From assembly GCA_015061145.1 (NCBI GenBank), contig SUXD01000001.1:150346-214345 (forward strand): a stretch of 64,000 bases of DNA, written 5' to 3'. Origin of the DNA: Bacteroidales bacterium. Its GTDB lineage: Bacteria > Bacteroidota > Bacteroidia > Bacteroidales > Paludibacteraceae. The translations under genes were made by a program, and so were the position numbers. A model generated the notes under the pieces. That model was not told the DNA's origin, did not search any database, and saw only the letters and a program-made list of their open reading frames with translations. Below are positions 53,867-63,752 of this stretch, piece after piece (position 1 is the stretch's first letter; each line of letters starts with the position of its first letter).

Positions 53867-56092
53867 ATGAAGAAAAAATTATTCTTTGCAACTTGTGCTT
53901 TGCTTTCGGGCGGAGCATTGTTCGCTGCGGAGGAAACGATTCCATTGGCAATTGACCGTTCTGGCCAACAGGTCGAGTTGCTTGCTGACGGACAGATTTC
54001 TGAGGCAGAAAAGGCATTGTTTGGAGAAAAAGCGATTTGGCACGATGTGGCTACAGTCGCGAACACTAGCGCTGAAGGATATGAAGGCGCGGAGAATGTT
54101 GACATTTGGGCTGCCGACCCGAAATACAAGACCTATGACGGCACTAATGACGGTACTGTTTCTGTAGGCCGTTGGACGGTGTTCTCGCTGGGAGATGGAG
54201 GATTGTATTTCTTGATCGAAGTTTACAAGGAAAATCCTTCAAACCGAGGTGTGACTGCCAACTGGGGAAATTCCGACATGCCGTATTATGCTGGCGATGC
54301 TGTCGAAGTTTATACAGCCACAGCAACTGGAGGCAGCTCCAAACAGTATGGTTTTGGCTTTGCTGAACCAACGGTAGGTCCGAAAAATTATGGAGCGGCA
54401 GCTGGTTTAAATAATTATTCCATTGAGCGTGTGGCTCAAGGAACAGTTTCTGCTCTCGGTCCTGATGCAGACAAGTTGGGCTGGCGTTTGGAGGTGATTT
54501 TGCCGAATCCGAATGCTACAATGACAAATGGATGCCTTTATGAAGTGGCTATCGCACAAGAAGGCGAAAAGTCAATGAAAGAAAATGGCAGAAACTACGG
54601 CCGCCGCGTTTTGGTGAATACTACATCAAATTCAGCGTCGAATTACAACGGCATTACAAGCGTAACGGCAATAAAAGGTATAGTGGAGGCAGTGGAACCC
54701 CCAGTAAAACCTGATGATGTTGTGATTACAGTTCAGAAAATCAAATCTTGTAAAGAAGAAGCAGAAGGTGAAGGCGATGTGCAACAAGATGAATTTATCA
54801 GTCCAGAAGAGCAGGCTTTGCTCGATATTGCAGGCGGTCGCCAAGAAGTGAAATTCACCCGCGAGGATATGATGAATAAAGTAAATCAGGGTGATGCAGA
54901 TAATGTGGACTATTGCCGTGACGGTTCAGTTGGTGACCTCGCAGGCAAGCAGTTGGCTTGGTGGCAATTGTTGCCCGCTACGCTCAATGGCCAGGATGGT
55001 ATGTGGGTGTATGCCGTTATTTCAGATCCTATGGCTGAGGTGTATAACCCTTCGGCTGGAGCCTGGATGGCCAATGCGTTTGAGTTCTACCTCGTTTCGG
55101 GAGAAGGAAATCAAGCTACAATCAAACAGTACTTTATACATGAAGGCGAAGAAAACCTTGCCGATCATCTAGGACAGACAGAAGAGGTGCTGGAGAATAT
55201 GAGCACCTACAGTTTAGGTGTAGATCAGACCTTGGGCTATCAATGGGGTGTGAAGTTCTTTATTCCTTCTGAATATATAGCCGGTTACGAAAATGGCAAA
55301 ATTTTTGCAGAGGCTGCTGTTGACAATTACAAGCCGGGAAATCCTCAGCAACAGGATTTCGGCTGTGTGCGTGCGCAAGTATATACATTTAATATGAATA
55401 CAGCGTACAATGTGCATGGAAGTACAGTCGGTCGTGTGCCGGGCGTTCAACAGATTATCGATGAGTTGAAAGCGGTATCTCCTACTTTTGTTATCGAAAC
55501 GATAGAGGATGAAATCCATGCTCCGGTGTTGAATCCGATTGAAGATGTTGTGATGTTCGTCGGTGATGACAATACAGTAACAGCAACGCTTGCCGAAGAT
55601 AAAACAGAGCATGTAATAGATTACGCTAAGGAACAAGAGCAAATAGAATCTTATCTGTGGACAATCAATCAAGAAGAAATGGGCGAAAATACGGATTCTT
55701 ACAAATTTAATAATCTGGAAGTTTCCGAAAATCCTTATATTGTAACAGTTACTGCTACCAATAAAGAAGGATGTTCAGGAATGGTAGAGTTCTTGGTGAC
55801 TGTTAATCCGCATATCAAACTCCCGAATGCAATTGACGTTTCAGCAAATGGCGTGGCTGATGGCTCTAACACATTCGCAGCCGAGCGTCTAGGAACGAAA
55901 CTTTACATCTTTAATCGTGTTGGCATGGAAGTTTACAGTGAGAAATATTCAGAAAACACTCCGTTCAAAGGATGGAACGGCGGATGGGACAATGATGACT
56001 CCAAACTTGTTTCTCCGGGTGTATATTTCTATGTTATTGAAGCTGAAGATGGTACACACAAAGGTACAATAGAGGTTGTCAACCCAAAGTAA
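53867..56092 (+). CDS. Secreted type-B T9SS cargo with two CBM9-like domains
   Basis: The 741-residue protein has a signal peptide (MKKKLFFATCALLSGGALFA). CBM9/DOMON-like domains are at about 30-260 (AGDAVEVYTA) and 310-545 (WVYAVISDP, then AFEFYLVSG). A PKD-like region is at about 545-650. The end (about 655-741, LYIFNRVGMEVYSEKY, GWNGGWDNDD, VSPGVYFYVIEAEDG) is the type-B CTD of gliding-motility-associated proteins. Such cargos need a PorP/SprF partner, which is encoded two genes downstream. Ligand and function are unknown. Confidence 0.82.
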   Translation: MKKKLFFATCALLSGGALFAAEETIPLAIDRSGQQVELLADGQISEAEKALFGEKAIWHDVATVANTSAEGYEGAENVDIWAADPKYKTYDGTNDGTVSVGRWTVFSLGDGGLYFLIEVYKENPSNRGVTANWGNSDMPYYAGDAVEVYTATATGGSSKQYGFGFAEPTVGPKNYGAAAGLNNYSIERVAQGTVSALGPDADKLGWRLEVILPNPNATMTNGCLYEVAIAQEGEKSMKENGRNYGRRVLVNTTSNSASNYNGITSVTAIKGIVEAVEPPVKPDDVVITVQKIKSCKEEAEGEGDVQQDEFISPEEQALLDIAGGRQEVKFTREDMMNKVNQGDADNVDYCRDGSVGDLAGKQLAWWQLLPATLNGQDGMWVYAVISDPMAEVYNPSAGAWMANAFEFYLVSGEGNQATIKQYFIHEGEENLADHLGQTEEVLENMSTYSLGVDQTLGYQWGVKFFIPSEYIAGYENGKIFAEAAVDNYKPGNPQQQDFGCVRAQVYTFNMNTAYNVHGSTVGRVPGVQQIIDELKAVSPTFVIETIEDEIHAPVLNPIEDVVMFVGDDNTVTATLAEDKTEHVIDYAKEQEQIESYLWTINQEEMGENTDSYKFNNLEVSENPYIVTVTATNKEGCSGMVEFLVTVNPHIKLPNAIDVSANGVADGSNTFAAERLGTKLYIFNRVGMEVYSEKYSENTPFKGWNGGWDNDDSKLVSPGVYFYVIEAEDGTHKGTIEVVNPK

Positions 56093-56114
56093 AACAAAAG
56101 TAAAATATTAAACA

Positions 56115-57455
56115 ATGAAAAAGGTTATATTAGGAACATGTATGTTGGCGTTGGCAGCATCTGCAGTTGCTGCTATCGGCCCGCAATATGACGCGAATAA
56201 TTTTGAAGCGCTGCCAGTGGAGGTTAATACGACTTCTAATGAATTTGGAATGTCTGCTTATCGCGAGAACTCTGTTGTGTATTTCCGCGCAGACTCTTCG
56301 TCCAAGAAAGATGGACTGGATAATGTGACGATTCTTAAGTCTAATGTTTTGCCTTCGGGTGAATTGTCACAGCCTGAAGTGTGCACCGAACTCCAAAACC
56401 TTGGTGTTTGCGGTAGTTTTGCCTACGATAAGAACGCAGATAGAATTTATTTCTCAAAATTCAACAAAAACACCAAATCATATCAGTTGTATGAAAGCAC
56501 TTATGCTGGCGATGCATGGATGGATCCGCAGCCAGTTGAAATAAAAGGTTTCTCGTACGGCAGAATGAATATGTCAATTATCGAGAATGCCAACTGGGAT
56601 TATATCGATAAAGGTGCATCTATTGTACAACCAGTTTTGGCAAACAACGGCAAACGCCTTTATTTCGTTTCGGATGCAAAGCAAGGCAGCCGCGGAAAAA
56701 CAGATATTTGGTACATGGACCGCGAAGATGATGCATGGGGCACTCCTGTGAATCTTGGTGATTCCATAAACACAAAAGGGAATGAGCAATATCCGTTTAT
56801 TCTTGGCGACTCTATTTTGTATTACGCTAGCACTAAAGGTTCTGACAATGATGGCGGATACGATTTGTATGCAGCGCGTCTTACAGATAATGGCGTGCAA
56901 CCAGTAGAGACAGAGAAGATGAACGATTTGTTCAATACTGGCAAAAATGATTACAATTTCATAAATGTGAATGATAATGTTTACTTCATTTCTGAGCGTG
57001 AAGACGGACAGAAGGAGGATATTATCGGATTGGTTGGCTTGGCTAAACCAGAAGAAATAGTAATTGCAGCCGTAGAGCCGGTTCCTGCTCCAGTATCGGA
57101 GGTGGAACCGCCTTTCCATCATATGTTGTTCTATTTCGATTTCGACAAATCGAGCATGAAGGCAGATACAGATCCTGATGTACAGGCTTTGCTCGCCGAA
57201 ATGAGAATGTTCCCCGACCGTCGTTTCGAAATCATCGGTCATACCGACGAACGCGGCTCGGATGCTTACAACGACCGTCTGGCAATCCGTCGTGCAAATA
57301 CAGTGCGTGACGTACTTGTTAAAAATGGTATAGATAAAAACATGCTTGTGGTGAAAGGATGTGGCGAACGTCAGCCTGTGGTTAAAAATGCGCAGAAAGA
57401 CGAAGAACACGCAATGAACCGCCGTGTTGAAGTTAATTTTTATAGTGAAAAATAA
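56115..57455 (+). CDS. OmpA-family protein with PD40-like repeats
   Basis: The 446-residue protein has a signal peptide (MKKVILGTCMLALAASAVAA), a beta-propeller-like PD40 region (about 40-310; GKRLYFVSDAKQGSRGKTDI) and a C-terminal OmpA domain (about 330-446; FYFDFDKSSM, GHTDERGSDAYNDRLAIRRA) that binds peptidoglycan. It lies between the cargo gene (22 bp gap) and the PorP/SprF gene (3 bp gap). The arrangement resembles sprB-associated genes in flavobacteria. It may anchor the secreted cargo or SprF to the wall. Confidence 0.88.
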   Translation: MKKVILGTCMLALAASAVAAIGPQYDANNFEALPVEVNTTSNEFGMSAYRENSVVYFRADSSSKKDGLDNVTILKSNVLPSGELSQPEVCTELQNLGVCGSFAYDKNADRIYFSKFNKNTKSYQLYESTYAGDAWMDPQPVEIKGFSYGRMNMSIIENANWDYIDKGASIVQPVLANNGKRLYFVSDAKQGSRGKTDIWYMDREDDAWGTPVNLGDSINTKGNEQYPFILGDSILYYASTKGSDNDGGYDLYAARLTDNGVQPVETEKMNDLFNTGKNDYNFINVNDNVYFISEREDGQKEDIIGLVGLAKPEEIVIAAVEPVPAPVSEVEPPFHHMLFYFDFDKSSMKADTDPDVQALLAEMRMFPDRRFEIIGHTDERGSDAYNDRLAIRRANTVRDVLVKNGIDKNMLVVKGCGERQPVVKNAQKDEEHAMNRRVEVNFYSEK

Positions 57456-57458
57456 TAA

Positions 57459-58400
57459 ATGAAGAAGGTCATGAAAAAAATAATATTATCACTTTTGCTT
57501 TTTGCAGGCGGGTTCGCTTATGCGCAAAATGACTTCATGCTGACGGAACAGTTGTTCTCTCGTATCAACAAGAATCCGGCGGCAACAGGAAATACTGACG
57601 ATATCAACATATTCTATATGAATCGTCAGCAATGGGTTGGCTTTGATGGCGCACCTACAACCAATTTGTTGAATATTCATTCGTCGTTTGAAAACATTAA
57701 CTCTGGTTTTGGTCTCACATTCTCACATGACAGACCGGGTGGCGTCACTAACGGACGTAACATCAATGCGAAGCTGGAATATGCATATCATATTAATATG
57801 CGCAACCACATGTTGTTGTCGTTCGGTTTGTCTGCTGGCATCATCAATACTTATTTTAACCCTTCTCGCTGGGAATTTAATAACGAAGATCATGTGGTGC
57901 CCGGATATGAGGAAGCTGTTGGCGAAACAAAGTTTGACATGGACTTGGGTGCAGAGTTCTCGATGAAATATGTGATGGCAGGTGTGGCTTGTACGCACCT
58001 TACAGGAACGAAATATTCAGATTTGGAAACTCAGAATGATATCGCTCGCCATGTTTATGCTTATGTGCGTGGAAATATTCCTTTGCCTAAAGAATTCGAT
58101 TTGGCTCCGGCTTTCATGTACTCAAATTGCAAATACATGAATTGCTATGAGTTTAATATCGCTGCATTCTACAAGAAACTTTATTGGCTGGGCGCCGGAT
58201 ACCGTATCAATGCAAATACATTCAATGCGATGATCGGTGCGCAGTGGCGTATGTTTAGAATAGGATACAGCTACGACCTTTCTTGTGGCAAATTGGCTGA
58301 TTTCAAACGGAGCACCCATGAAATCATGGTGTCAGTGAACTTGAATAAGCCAGGTGCTAACAAAGACAAGACAAAGACGAAGTATGTGCGTTTTATGTAA
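57459..58400 (+). CDS. PorP/SprF-family T9SS outer-membrane protein
   Basis: This 313-residue protein has a signal peptide (cut near AYAQ) and the family start FSRINKNPAATGNTDDINIF followed by YMNRQQWVGFDGAPTT. The outer-membrane barrel ends with IMVSVNLNK. PorP/SprF proteins receive type-B CTD cargo in the type IX system. It is the last gene of the operon, before a bidirectional terminator. A second ATG lies five codons into the gene. Confidence 0.92.
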   Translation: MKKVMKKIILSLLLFAGGFAYAQNDFMLTEQLFSRINKNPAATGNTDDINIFYMNRQQWVGFDGAPTTNLLNIHSSFENINSGFGLTFSHDRPGGVTNGRNINAKLEYAYHINMRNHMLLSFGLSAGIINTYFNPSRWEFNNEDHVVPGYEEAVGETKFDMDLGAEFSMKYVMAGVACTHLTGTKYSDLETQNDIARHVYAYVRGNIPLPKEFDLAPAFMYSNCKYMNCYEFNIAAFYKKLYWLGAGYRINANTFNAMIGAQWRMFRIGYSYDLSCGKLADFKRSTHEIMVSVNLNKPGANKDKTKTKYVRFM

Positions 58401-58421
58401 TGTAGCGGATATACACTATAA

Positions 58422-58461
58422 AAGAAGAAAGGGAAGAACTAGTTCTTCCCTTTCTTCTTTA
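58422..58461. terminator. Bidirectional terminator between the T9SS operon and purT
   Basis: A 19-bp perfect inverted repeat (arm AAAGAAGAAAGGGAAGAAC) surrounds a TA centre. It sits between convergent genes and ends in short T-rich stretches on both strands. Confidence 0.85.
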
Positions 58462-58486
58462 TTAATATAAAAATGTGTATGCTAGT

Positions 58487-59668
58487 TTATAGCTGCCATT
58501 TCAGTTTTTCGAGCGCTCGTTGCGTTTTCGCTCTTGCCGCATCCGTATTCTCGGCTCTGGCTAGAATGACGGCCATGCGTCGGTGACCGTTTGTGCATGG
58601 CTTGCCGAATAGACGAATTTGCGTATCTGGCTCTTCAAGAACCTTTTCAAGGTTGTCAAAGGCCAATTGGCTTGTTTCTCCTTCTATCACAACGGCGCGT
58701 GATGCGCTTGCTCCATGAAATGCGATGTTCGGAATCGGAAGACCTAGGATGGCTCGCGCGTGTAATGAGAATTCCGAAAGGTCTTGCGAAATGAGCGTTA
58801 CAAGTCCTGTGTCGTGTGGACGAGGAGACACTTCGCTGAAAATTACATCGTCGCCTTTTACGAACAGTTCTACACCGAAAATTCCGTAGCCGCCCAGCGC
58901 GTCAGTGATTTTCTTAGCAATCTCTTGCGCTTTTGCTTTTGCAGACGCTTTCATGACTTGTGGCTGCCACGATTCACGGTAATCGCCGTCTATCTGAATG
59001 TGTCCAATAGGCTCGAGAAATGAAGTGCCGTTGCAATGACGAACTGTCAGCTGAGTGATTTCGTAGTCGAATGGGATAAACTCTTCGATGATGACCTTCC
59101 CGGCTCCAGCTCTACCTCCCTCTTGGGCTATTTTCCAGCATTTTTCAATGTCATCTTCTTTTTTGCATACGCTTTGCCCATGACCGGATGAACTCATGAT
59201 TGGCTTTATCACGCAAGGAATGCCGATTTTCTTTACGCCCTCTTTGAATTCTTCAAAAGTGGAAGCGAACACATATTTAGAGGTTGGCAGGCCTAACTCT
59301 TCTGCGGCAAGTCTTCTGATGCCTTCTCTGTTCATGGTGAGCAGCGCTGCTTTGGCGGTTGGAATCACTCGATATCCTTCCTTTTCCAATTCAACAAGTG
59401 TCGGAGTTGCGATAGCTTCAATCTCGGGGACAATGTAGTCTGGCTTTTCTTTTTCAATGATTTCGCGGAGTTTCTTGCCGTCAAGCATAGAAAGTGTGTA
59501 AGAACGGTCAGCAACTTGCATGGCTGGTGCATTCTCGTAACGGTCTAGCGCCACTACTTCAATTCCGTAACGCTGTAATTCAATTACAACCTCTTTGCCC
59601 AATTCTCCTGATCCGCAGAGCAGAACCTTTGTGGCTGTGGGCGAAAATTTTGTGCCAATTCTTGTCAT
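58487..59668 (-). CDS. purT: Formate-dependent GAR transformylase
   Basis: This 393-residue ATP-grasp enzyme uses formate and ATP to formylate glycinamide ribonucleotide in purine synthesis. Family features include the start [43 protein letters not shown] and [12 protein letters not shown]. Length and motif order are normal. A -7-like TATATTTG box is on the minus strand at 59705-59712, without an obvious -33. Confidence 0.96.
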   Translation of the reverse strand: MTRIGTKFSPTATKVLLCGSGELGKEVVIELQRYGIEVVALDRYENAPAMQVADRSYTLSMLDGKKLREIIEKEKPDYIVPEIEAIATPTLVELEKEGYRVIPTAKAALLTMNREGIRRLAAEELGLPTSKYVFASTFEEFKEGVKKIGIPCVIKPIMSSSGHGQSVCKKEDDIEKCWKIAQEGGRAGAGKVIIEEFIPFDYEITQLTVRHCNGTSFLEPIGHIQIDGDYRESWQPQVMKASAKAKAQEIAKKITDALGGYGIFGVELFVKGDDVIFSEVSPRPHDTGLVTLISQDLSEFSLHARAILGLPIPNIAFHGASASRAVVIEGETSQLAFDNLEKVLEEPDTQIRLFGKPCTNGHRRMAVILARAENTDAARAKTQRALEKLKWQL

Positions 59669-59809
59669 AAATATAAGTTTTTGTGTTTTTAAATGTCAAT
59701 CTGACAAATATAGGTTTATTTTTGAACAAACGAAAAATAAATTGATTTGTTTTTTCGCATATTTATGTTTACCTTTAACCGTTTTTTTGCGAAATCTAAA
59801 TCTTATAAT

Positions 59810-62500
59810 ATGAAAATAAAACAAATTCTATTTGGTGCGTCGCTATTGTTCGGTTGCTCTTCGCTTTTTGCGGCCAATATAGCAAAGACAACTTCTGCAC
59901 CGGCAATCGATGGTAGCATGGATAATGCGTATCGTAATTCGACAATTTACAAAATCGAAAAAACTGCAGTGGGAAATGAGAATCATGAGGTTGGCCAATG
60001 GCGGGCCGTCTACGATGACACTTATTTCTATTTCTTTGTGGAAATTATCAATGCAAACCCTTGGGGAAATCAAGGTCAGGAGTGGAATGGTGATGCTGTC
60101 GAACTCTATTTCAGAAGTGCAGCAGGAAATGCCAACCAGTTGATTTTTGGATATAAGAGCGGAACAAATGTAGAACCGTTGTTTTACTCGGGCAATAATT
60201 ATAATGACGTAATAGCCAAAATGACAACAGTCAACACATCGTACAATGGAGTGACTAAAGGCTATAATGTAGAGGTAAGAGTTGCAAGAGTGAAATATGG
60301 TCTTCATGAGTTGCAAGAAGGCGGTTCGTTCTATATGGAACTTGGCGCAGATATGTCCAATAGCGCACATAGCGGACGCCAATCTCAAGTGGCCACATGG
60401 AACAATTCAGATCAACATTATCAAAATGCAGGCGGATATTCGCAGGTTTCGCTTATCGACCCTACAAAACCGGTCATAACGGCCGAGGGCAACAAGACAA
60501 AAGTGTGCTCGACAGGCGGTTCTTTCGTTTCGTTGAGTGTAGAGAGCGCGCTTTCTGGCGATGAAGTTACCTTCGCATGGAAAAAAGATGGAAATCCATA
60601 TTCCACAGGTAAAGGCGCAGGATGGAACAATATTCGTCCGTCTGTAGCTGGTAATTATACTTGTGAAGTGAATGTGGACGGTGTTGTATATCGTTCTAAT
60701 ACAATTACAGTAACAGCAGGAACTGATGTCTGCCCCGACAGAACATTCGAATCGTACTTGCCGATTGTGCTGGTCAATACTAACGGGCAGGGGTTCCCTG
60801 GTGACAAATCTCAGCAGGCTGGCATCGGTCCGTCCATCAAAGCTAAACGCGTTGTCGATGTGAAAATTCTTTGGGATGAGAACGGCGGACTTAACAATGT
60901 GCAGAATACTGCTGATACAACAAAACTACATTACGACCGCAAGGCGATTATGAATCACCGAGGAAGCACATCCGCCGATATGAAGAAGAAGCCGTTCGCA
61001 TTCCGTACTTGCAAAAAGAATCTGGAAAATGGCGCGGCTAAGAAAGGAAATTTCCCGATGCTGAATATGCCAGAAGAAAAAGATTGGATTTTGTATGCGT
61101 CTTATGGCGACAAGTCGTTGATGCGTAACAAACTTGCAATGGATTTGTATTATATGATGGGGTATTGGCAAACTGATCTGAGATTCGTGGAACTCTTTAT
61201 CGATAACGAGTACAGGGGAATTTATCTGATGATGGAGAAAATTACACGCGATAAGGATAGGGTGGCCTTGACGAAAGACCAGGATACGAATACTGATCCT
61301 GCAGCTTGCGGTTATATCTGGAAATTGGACAAAACTGACGGAGGAAGCACTACTTGGACACGTACCACTGATAATTGCGGCGGTTCTTGTGGTGTCGGCG
61401 GTTGTGGCAGTCAGAGCTATTATCAGCCGCAGCGATATGAGTTGGTTTATCCAGAGGAAGACGCTTTGAATTATGATGCGAAAAAGAATTATATAAAAGG
61501 TCAGGTAAGTAATTTCGAAAAGGCGTTGAATGCGGCGAATGACGAAGCGTCCTTCAGAAATGTGTTTGAAAATTACATAGACTTGCAGTCGTTTGCCGAT
61601 TATTTCATTATCGCTGAGTTGGCCAAATGCTCTGATGCTTATCGCGTCAGCGTGTTCTTCACTAAAGATGTGAATGGCAAAATTCGCCTGACTCCGATTT
61701 GGGATTTCGATATGGGATTCGGCAATTCAACAACGCACGGAAGTTTCGATCCATACACATGGCAGTATAATGCTGACGGAGTGAATGAAGCTAATTTTCC
61801 AATACCATTCTGGTGGAACAAGTTGCGTACCAGTTCTTGCTTTAATAGCGTAGTGCGTACGCGTTGGCACGAATTGCGTCAGGCGTTCTTCTCCAATGAA
61901 AGCATCATGGCTCGAATTGACGATATGTATAATTTGATAGGAAAGGATTTGAACGGAGTGGGAGGTACAAGCCCGAGCTCACGTAACAAAAGTCGTTGGT
62001 CATGGACGGACATCAACAATTGTGGTGGCTATGACTGTCCATGGCATGTGCCAAGTTGGCCGAACGATTATCCTTCTGGCGGTAAAACAACAAGCCTTGG
62101 CAGTCAGGAAATTCCTAACATGAAGGAATGGATTACACGCCGCCTCGCATGGCTTGACTCGCAGATTGACAACGATGCTTTCGGCTCGTTGCTAAATGAC
62201 ATATCTTCTTGCACGAATCAAGAAGAAACAGAACCGCATTATCGTACTTCAATTGATGAGGCAGATGCTATGTCAACCTCAATAGAAATATATGCACAAG
62301 GAAACGAAATCTCCGTGTCGCTCAATGACGAAGATGACGCTATCGAATTGGCTGAGGTTGTGGCAGCTAATGGCGCAGTGATTAAGACTGTTCATGCAAA
62401 TGCACATGACTTGAAAATCCAGTTGCCATGTACAGGAGTTGTGGTTGTTAAAGTCAGAACTTCGAAAAGTGTGGTCAGCAAGATGGTGGTGCTGGAATAG
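59810..62500 (+). CDS. Secreted CotH-family protein with CBM9-like and Ig-like domains and a T9SS tail
   Basis: The 896-residue protein has a signal peptide (MKIKQILFGASLLFGCSSLF), a CBM9/DOMON-like domain (about 22-210; WNGDAVELYFRS) and an Ig-like domain (about 220-305). A CotH kinase-like domain is at about 320-760, with MNHRGSTSADMKKKPF, EYRGIYLMMEKI and the metal-binding DFDMGFG. The last ~70 residues look like a T9SS sorting domain (TGVVVVKVRTSKSV). CotH proteins are atypical protein kinases in spore formers. In Bacteroidota they are common surface proteins of unclear role. ATG at 59810 begins the signal peptide; a TTG-led extension upstream is unlikely. Confidence 0.85.
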   Translation: MKIKQILFGASLLFGCSSLFAANIAKTTSAPAIDGSMDNAYRNSTIYKIEKTAVGNENHEVGQWRAVYDDTYFYFFVEIINANPWGNQGQEWNGDAVELYFRSAAGNANQLIFGYKSGTNVEPLFYSGNNYNDVIAKMTTVNTSYNGVTKGYNVEVRVARVKYGLHELQEGGSFYMELGADMSNSAHSGRQSQVATWNNSDQHYQNAGGYSQVSLIDPTKPVITAEGNKTKVCSTGGSFVSLSVESALSGDEVTFAWKKDGNPYSTGKGAGWNNIRPSVAGNYTCEVNVDGVVYRSNTITVTAGTDVCPDRTFESYLPIVLVNTNGQGFPGDKSQQAGIGPSIKAKRVVDVKILWDENGGLNNVQNTADTTKLHYDRKAIMNHRGSTSADMKKKPFAFRTCKKNLENGAAKKGNFPMLNMPEEKDWILYASYGDKSLMRNKLAMDLYYMMGYWQTDLRFVELFIDNEYRGIYLMMEKITRDKDRVALTKDQDTNTDPAACGYIWKLDKTDGGSTTWTRTTDNCGGSCGVGGCGSQSYYQPQRYELVYPEEDALNYDAKKNYIKGQVSNFEKALNAANDEASFRNVFENYIDLQSFADYFIIAELAKCSDAYRVSVFFTKDVNGKIRLTPIWDFDMGFGNSTTHGSFDPYTWQYNADGVNEANFPIPFWWNKLRTSSCFNSVVRTRWHELRQAFFSNESIMARIDDMYNLIGKDLNGVGGTSPSSRNKSRWSWTDINNCGGYDCPWHVPSWPNDYPSGGKTTSLGSQEIPNMKEWITRRLAWLDSQIDNDAFGSLLNDISSCTNQEETEPHYRTSIDEADAMSTSIEIYAQGNEISVSLNDEDDAIELAEVVAANGAVIKTVHANAHDLKIQLPCTGVVVVKVRTSKSVVSKMVVLE

Positions 62501-62517
62501 TGTCATTCTTGTAAGTT

Positions 62518-62551
62518 AAAATGCGTGGACATTCGTTCACGCATTTTTTTT
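62518..62551 (+). terminator. Terminator after the CotH-family gene
   Basis: AAAATGCGTG pairs with CACGCATTTT over 10 bp around a 10-nt loop, followed by a T tract. It begins 18 bases after the stop. Confidence 0.88.
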
Positions 62552-62639
62552 ACATATTATATATTGATTCTTGTTGTTTGTGTTGTTGAGATTTTAAAGA
62601 AGATTTTTTTGAGAGAAAAAATAAAAACTGACGAACTTG

Positions 62640-62671
62640 TTTGGAAATCAAAAAAATAGTCAGTACCTTTG
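62640..62671 (+). promoter_or_regulatory. str operon promoter
   Basis: TTTG (62640-62643) is followed by 20 bases and TACCTTTG (62664-62671), a full consensus match 44 bases before rpsL. Confidence 0.85.
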
Positions 62672-62715
62672 TCGTCCAATTTGGAATATTTTTATAAATT
62701 TAAAAGTAAAATAAA

Positions 62716-63123
62716 ATGCCAACAATTCAACAATTAGTTAGAAAAGGACGCGCAAAGCTTGTTGATGACAGCAAGTCACCAGCGCTCGGAGCATGTCCTC
62801 AAAGACGTGGTGTGTGTGTGCGTGTGTACACTACTACACCTAAAAAACCGAACTCTGCAATGCGTAAGGTTGCCCGTGTTCGTTTGACAAACCAAAAAGA
62901 GGTGAACGCCTATATCCCAGGCGAAGGCCACAACTTGCAGGAGCACTCAATCGTATTGGTTCGTGGTGGTCGTGTGAAAGACCTTCCTGGTGTTCGTTAC
63001 CACATCGTTCGTGGAACCTTGGATACCGCTGGAGTTAATGGTCGTTTGCAACGTCGTTCTAAATATGGAGCGAAACGTCCAAAACCAGGACAAGCACCTG
63101 CAGCAGGAGCAAAAAAGAAATAA
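62716..63123 (+). CDS. rpsL: 30S ribosomal protein S12
   Basis: This 135-residue protein of the decoding centre carries [20 protein letters not shown] and [12 protein letters not shown], which hold the Lys positions linked to streptomycin response, both in wild-type form. A short Ala/Gly/Lys tail extends past the E. coli end, as in other Bacteroidota. It opens the str operon. Confidence 0.98.
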   Translation: MPTIQQLVRKGRAKLVDDSKSPALGACPQRRGVCVRVYTTTPKKPNSAMRKVARVRLTNQKEVNAYIPGEGHNLQEHSIVLVRGGRVKDLPGVRYHIVRGTLDTAGVNGRLQRRSKYGAKRPKPGQAPAAGAKKK

Positions 63124-63259
63124 ATAAAAGTAAGTAATAAAACTGTTTGAGTTTGTTGGAACGCAAATAATTTGCCACAGGTTGAGTAAATGAGTTCAGA
63201 GGAGCTCGTTGAAGCGCAATGAAGCAACCAAAAAACAAAAACGAAATTGTAAGAAAAAA

Positions 63260-63736
63260 ATGAGAAAAGCGAAACCTAAAAAACGGATTATATTACCAGA
63301 TCCAGTTTTTAATGACGTGATGGTTACAAAATTTGTTAACCACCTTATGTATGACGGTAAAAAATCTACCGCTTTCGAAATCTTTTATACCGCTCTCGAA
63401 GGTGTAAAAGCTAAACTCCCCAATGAAGAAGGTACTTCTCTTGATATTTGGAAAAAAGCTTTGGAAAATATCACTCCGCAAGTAGAAGTAAAATCTCGCC
63501 GTGTCGGAGGTGCTACATTCCAAGTGCCGACTGAAATCCGCCCGGACAGAAAAGAATCCATTTCAATGAAAAACTTGATATTGTTCTCACGTAAACGTGG
63601 CGGACGTTCTATGTCAGAAAAATTGACAGCAGAAATTGTTGACGCTTTCAATATGCAGGGTGGAGCATTCAAGAAAAAAGAAGATATGCACAAAATGGCA
63701 GAAGCAAACCGCGCTTTTGCTCACTTTAGATTTTAA
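63260..63736 (+). CDS. rpsG: 30S ribosomal protein S7
   Basis: This 158-residue 16S rRNA-binding protein nucleates assembly of the 30S head. The start [20 protein letters not shown] at 63260 fits the family; an ATG at 63209 would add 17 basic residues and is unlikely. It ends [14 protein letters not shown]. It lies between rpsL and fusA. Confidence 0.97.
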   Translation: MRKAKPKKRIILPDPVFNDVMVTKFVNHLMYDGKKSTAFEIFYTALEGVKAKLPNEEGTSLDIWKKALENITPQVEVKSRRVGGATFQVPTEIRPDRKESISMKNLILFSRKRGGRSMSEKLTAEIVDAFNMQGGAFKKKEDMHKMAEANRAFAHFRF

Positions 63737-63752
63737 TCCTTAACTGAATTAA

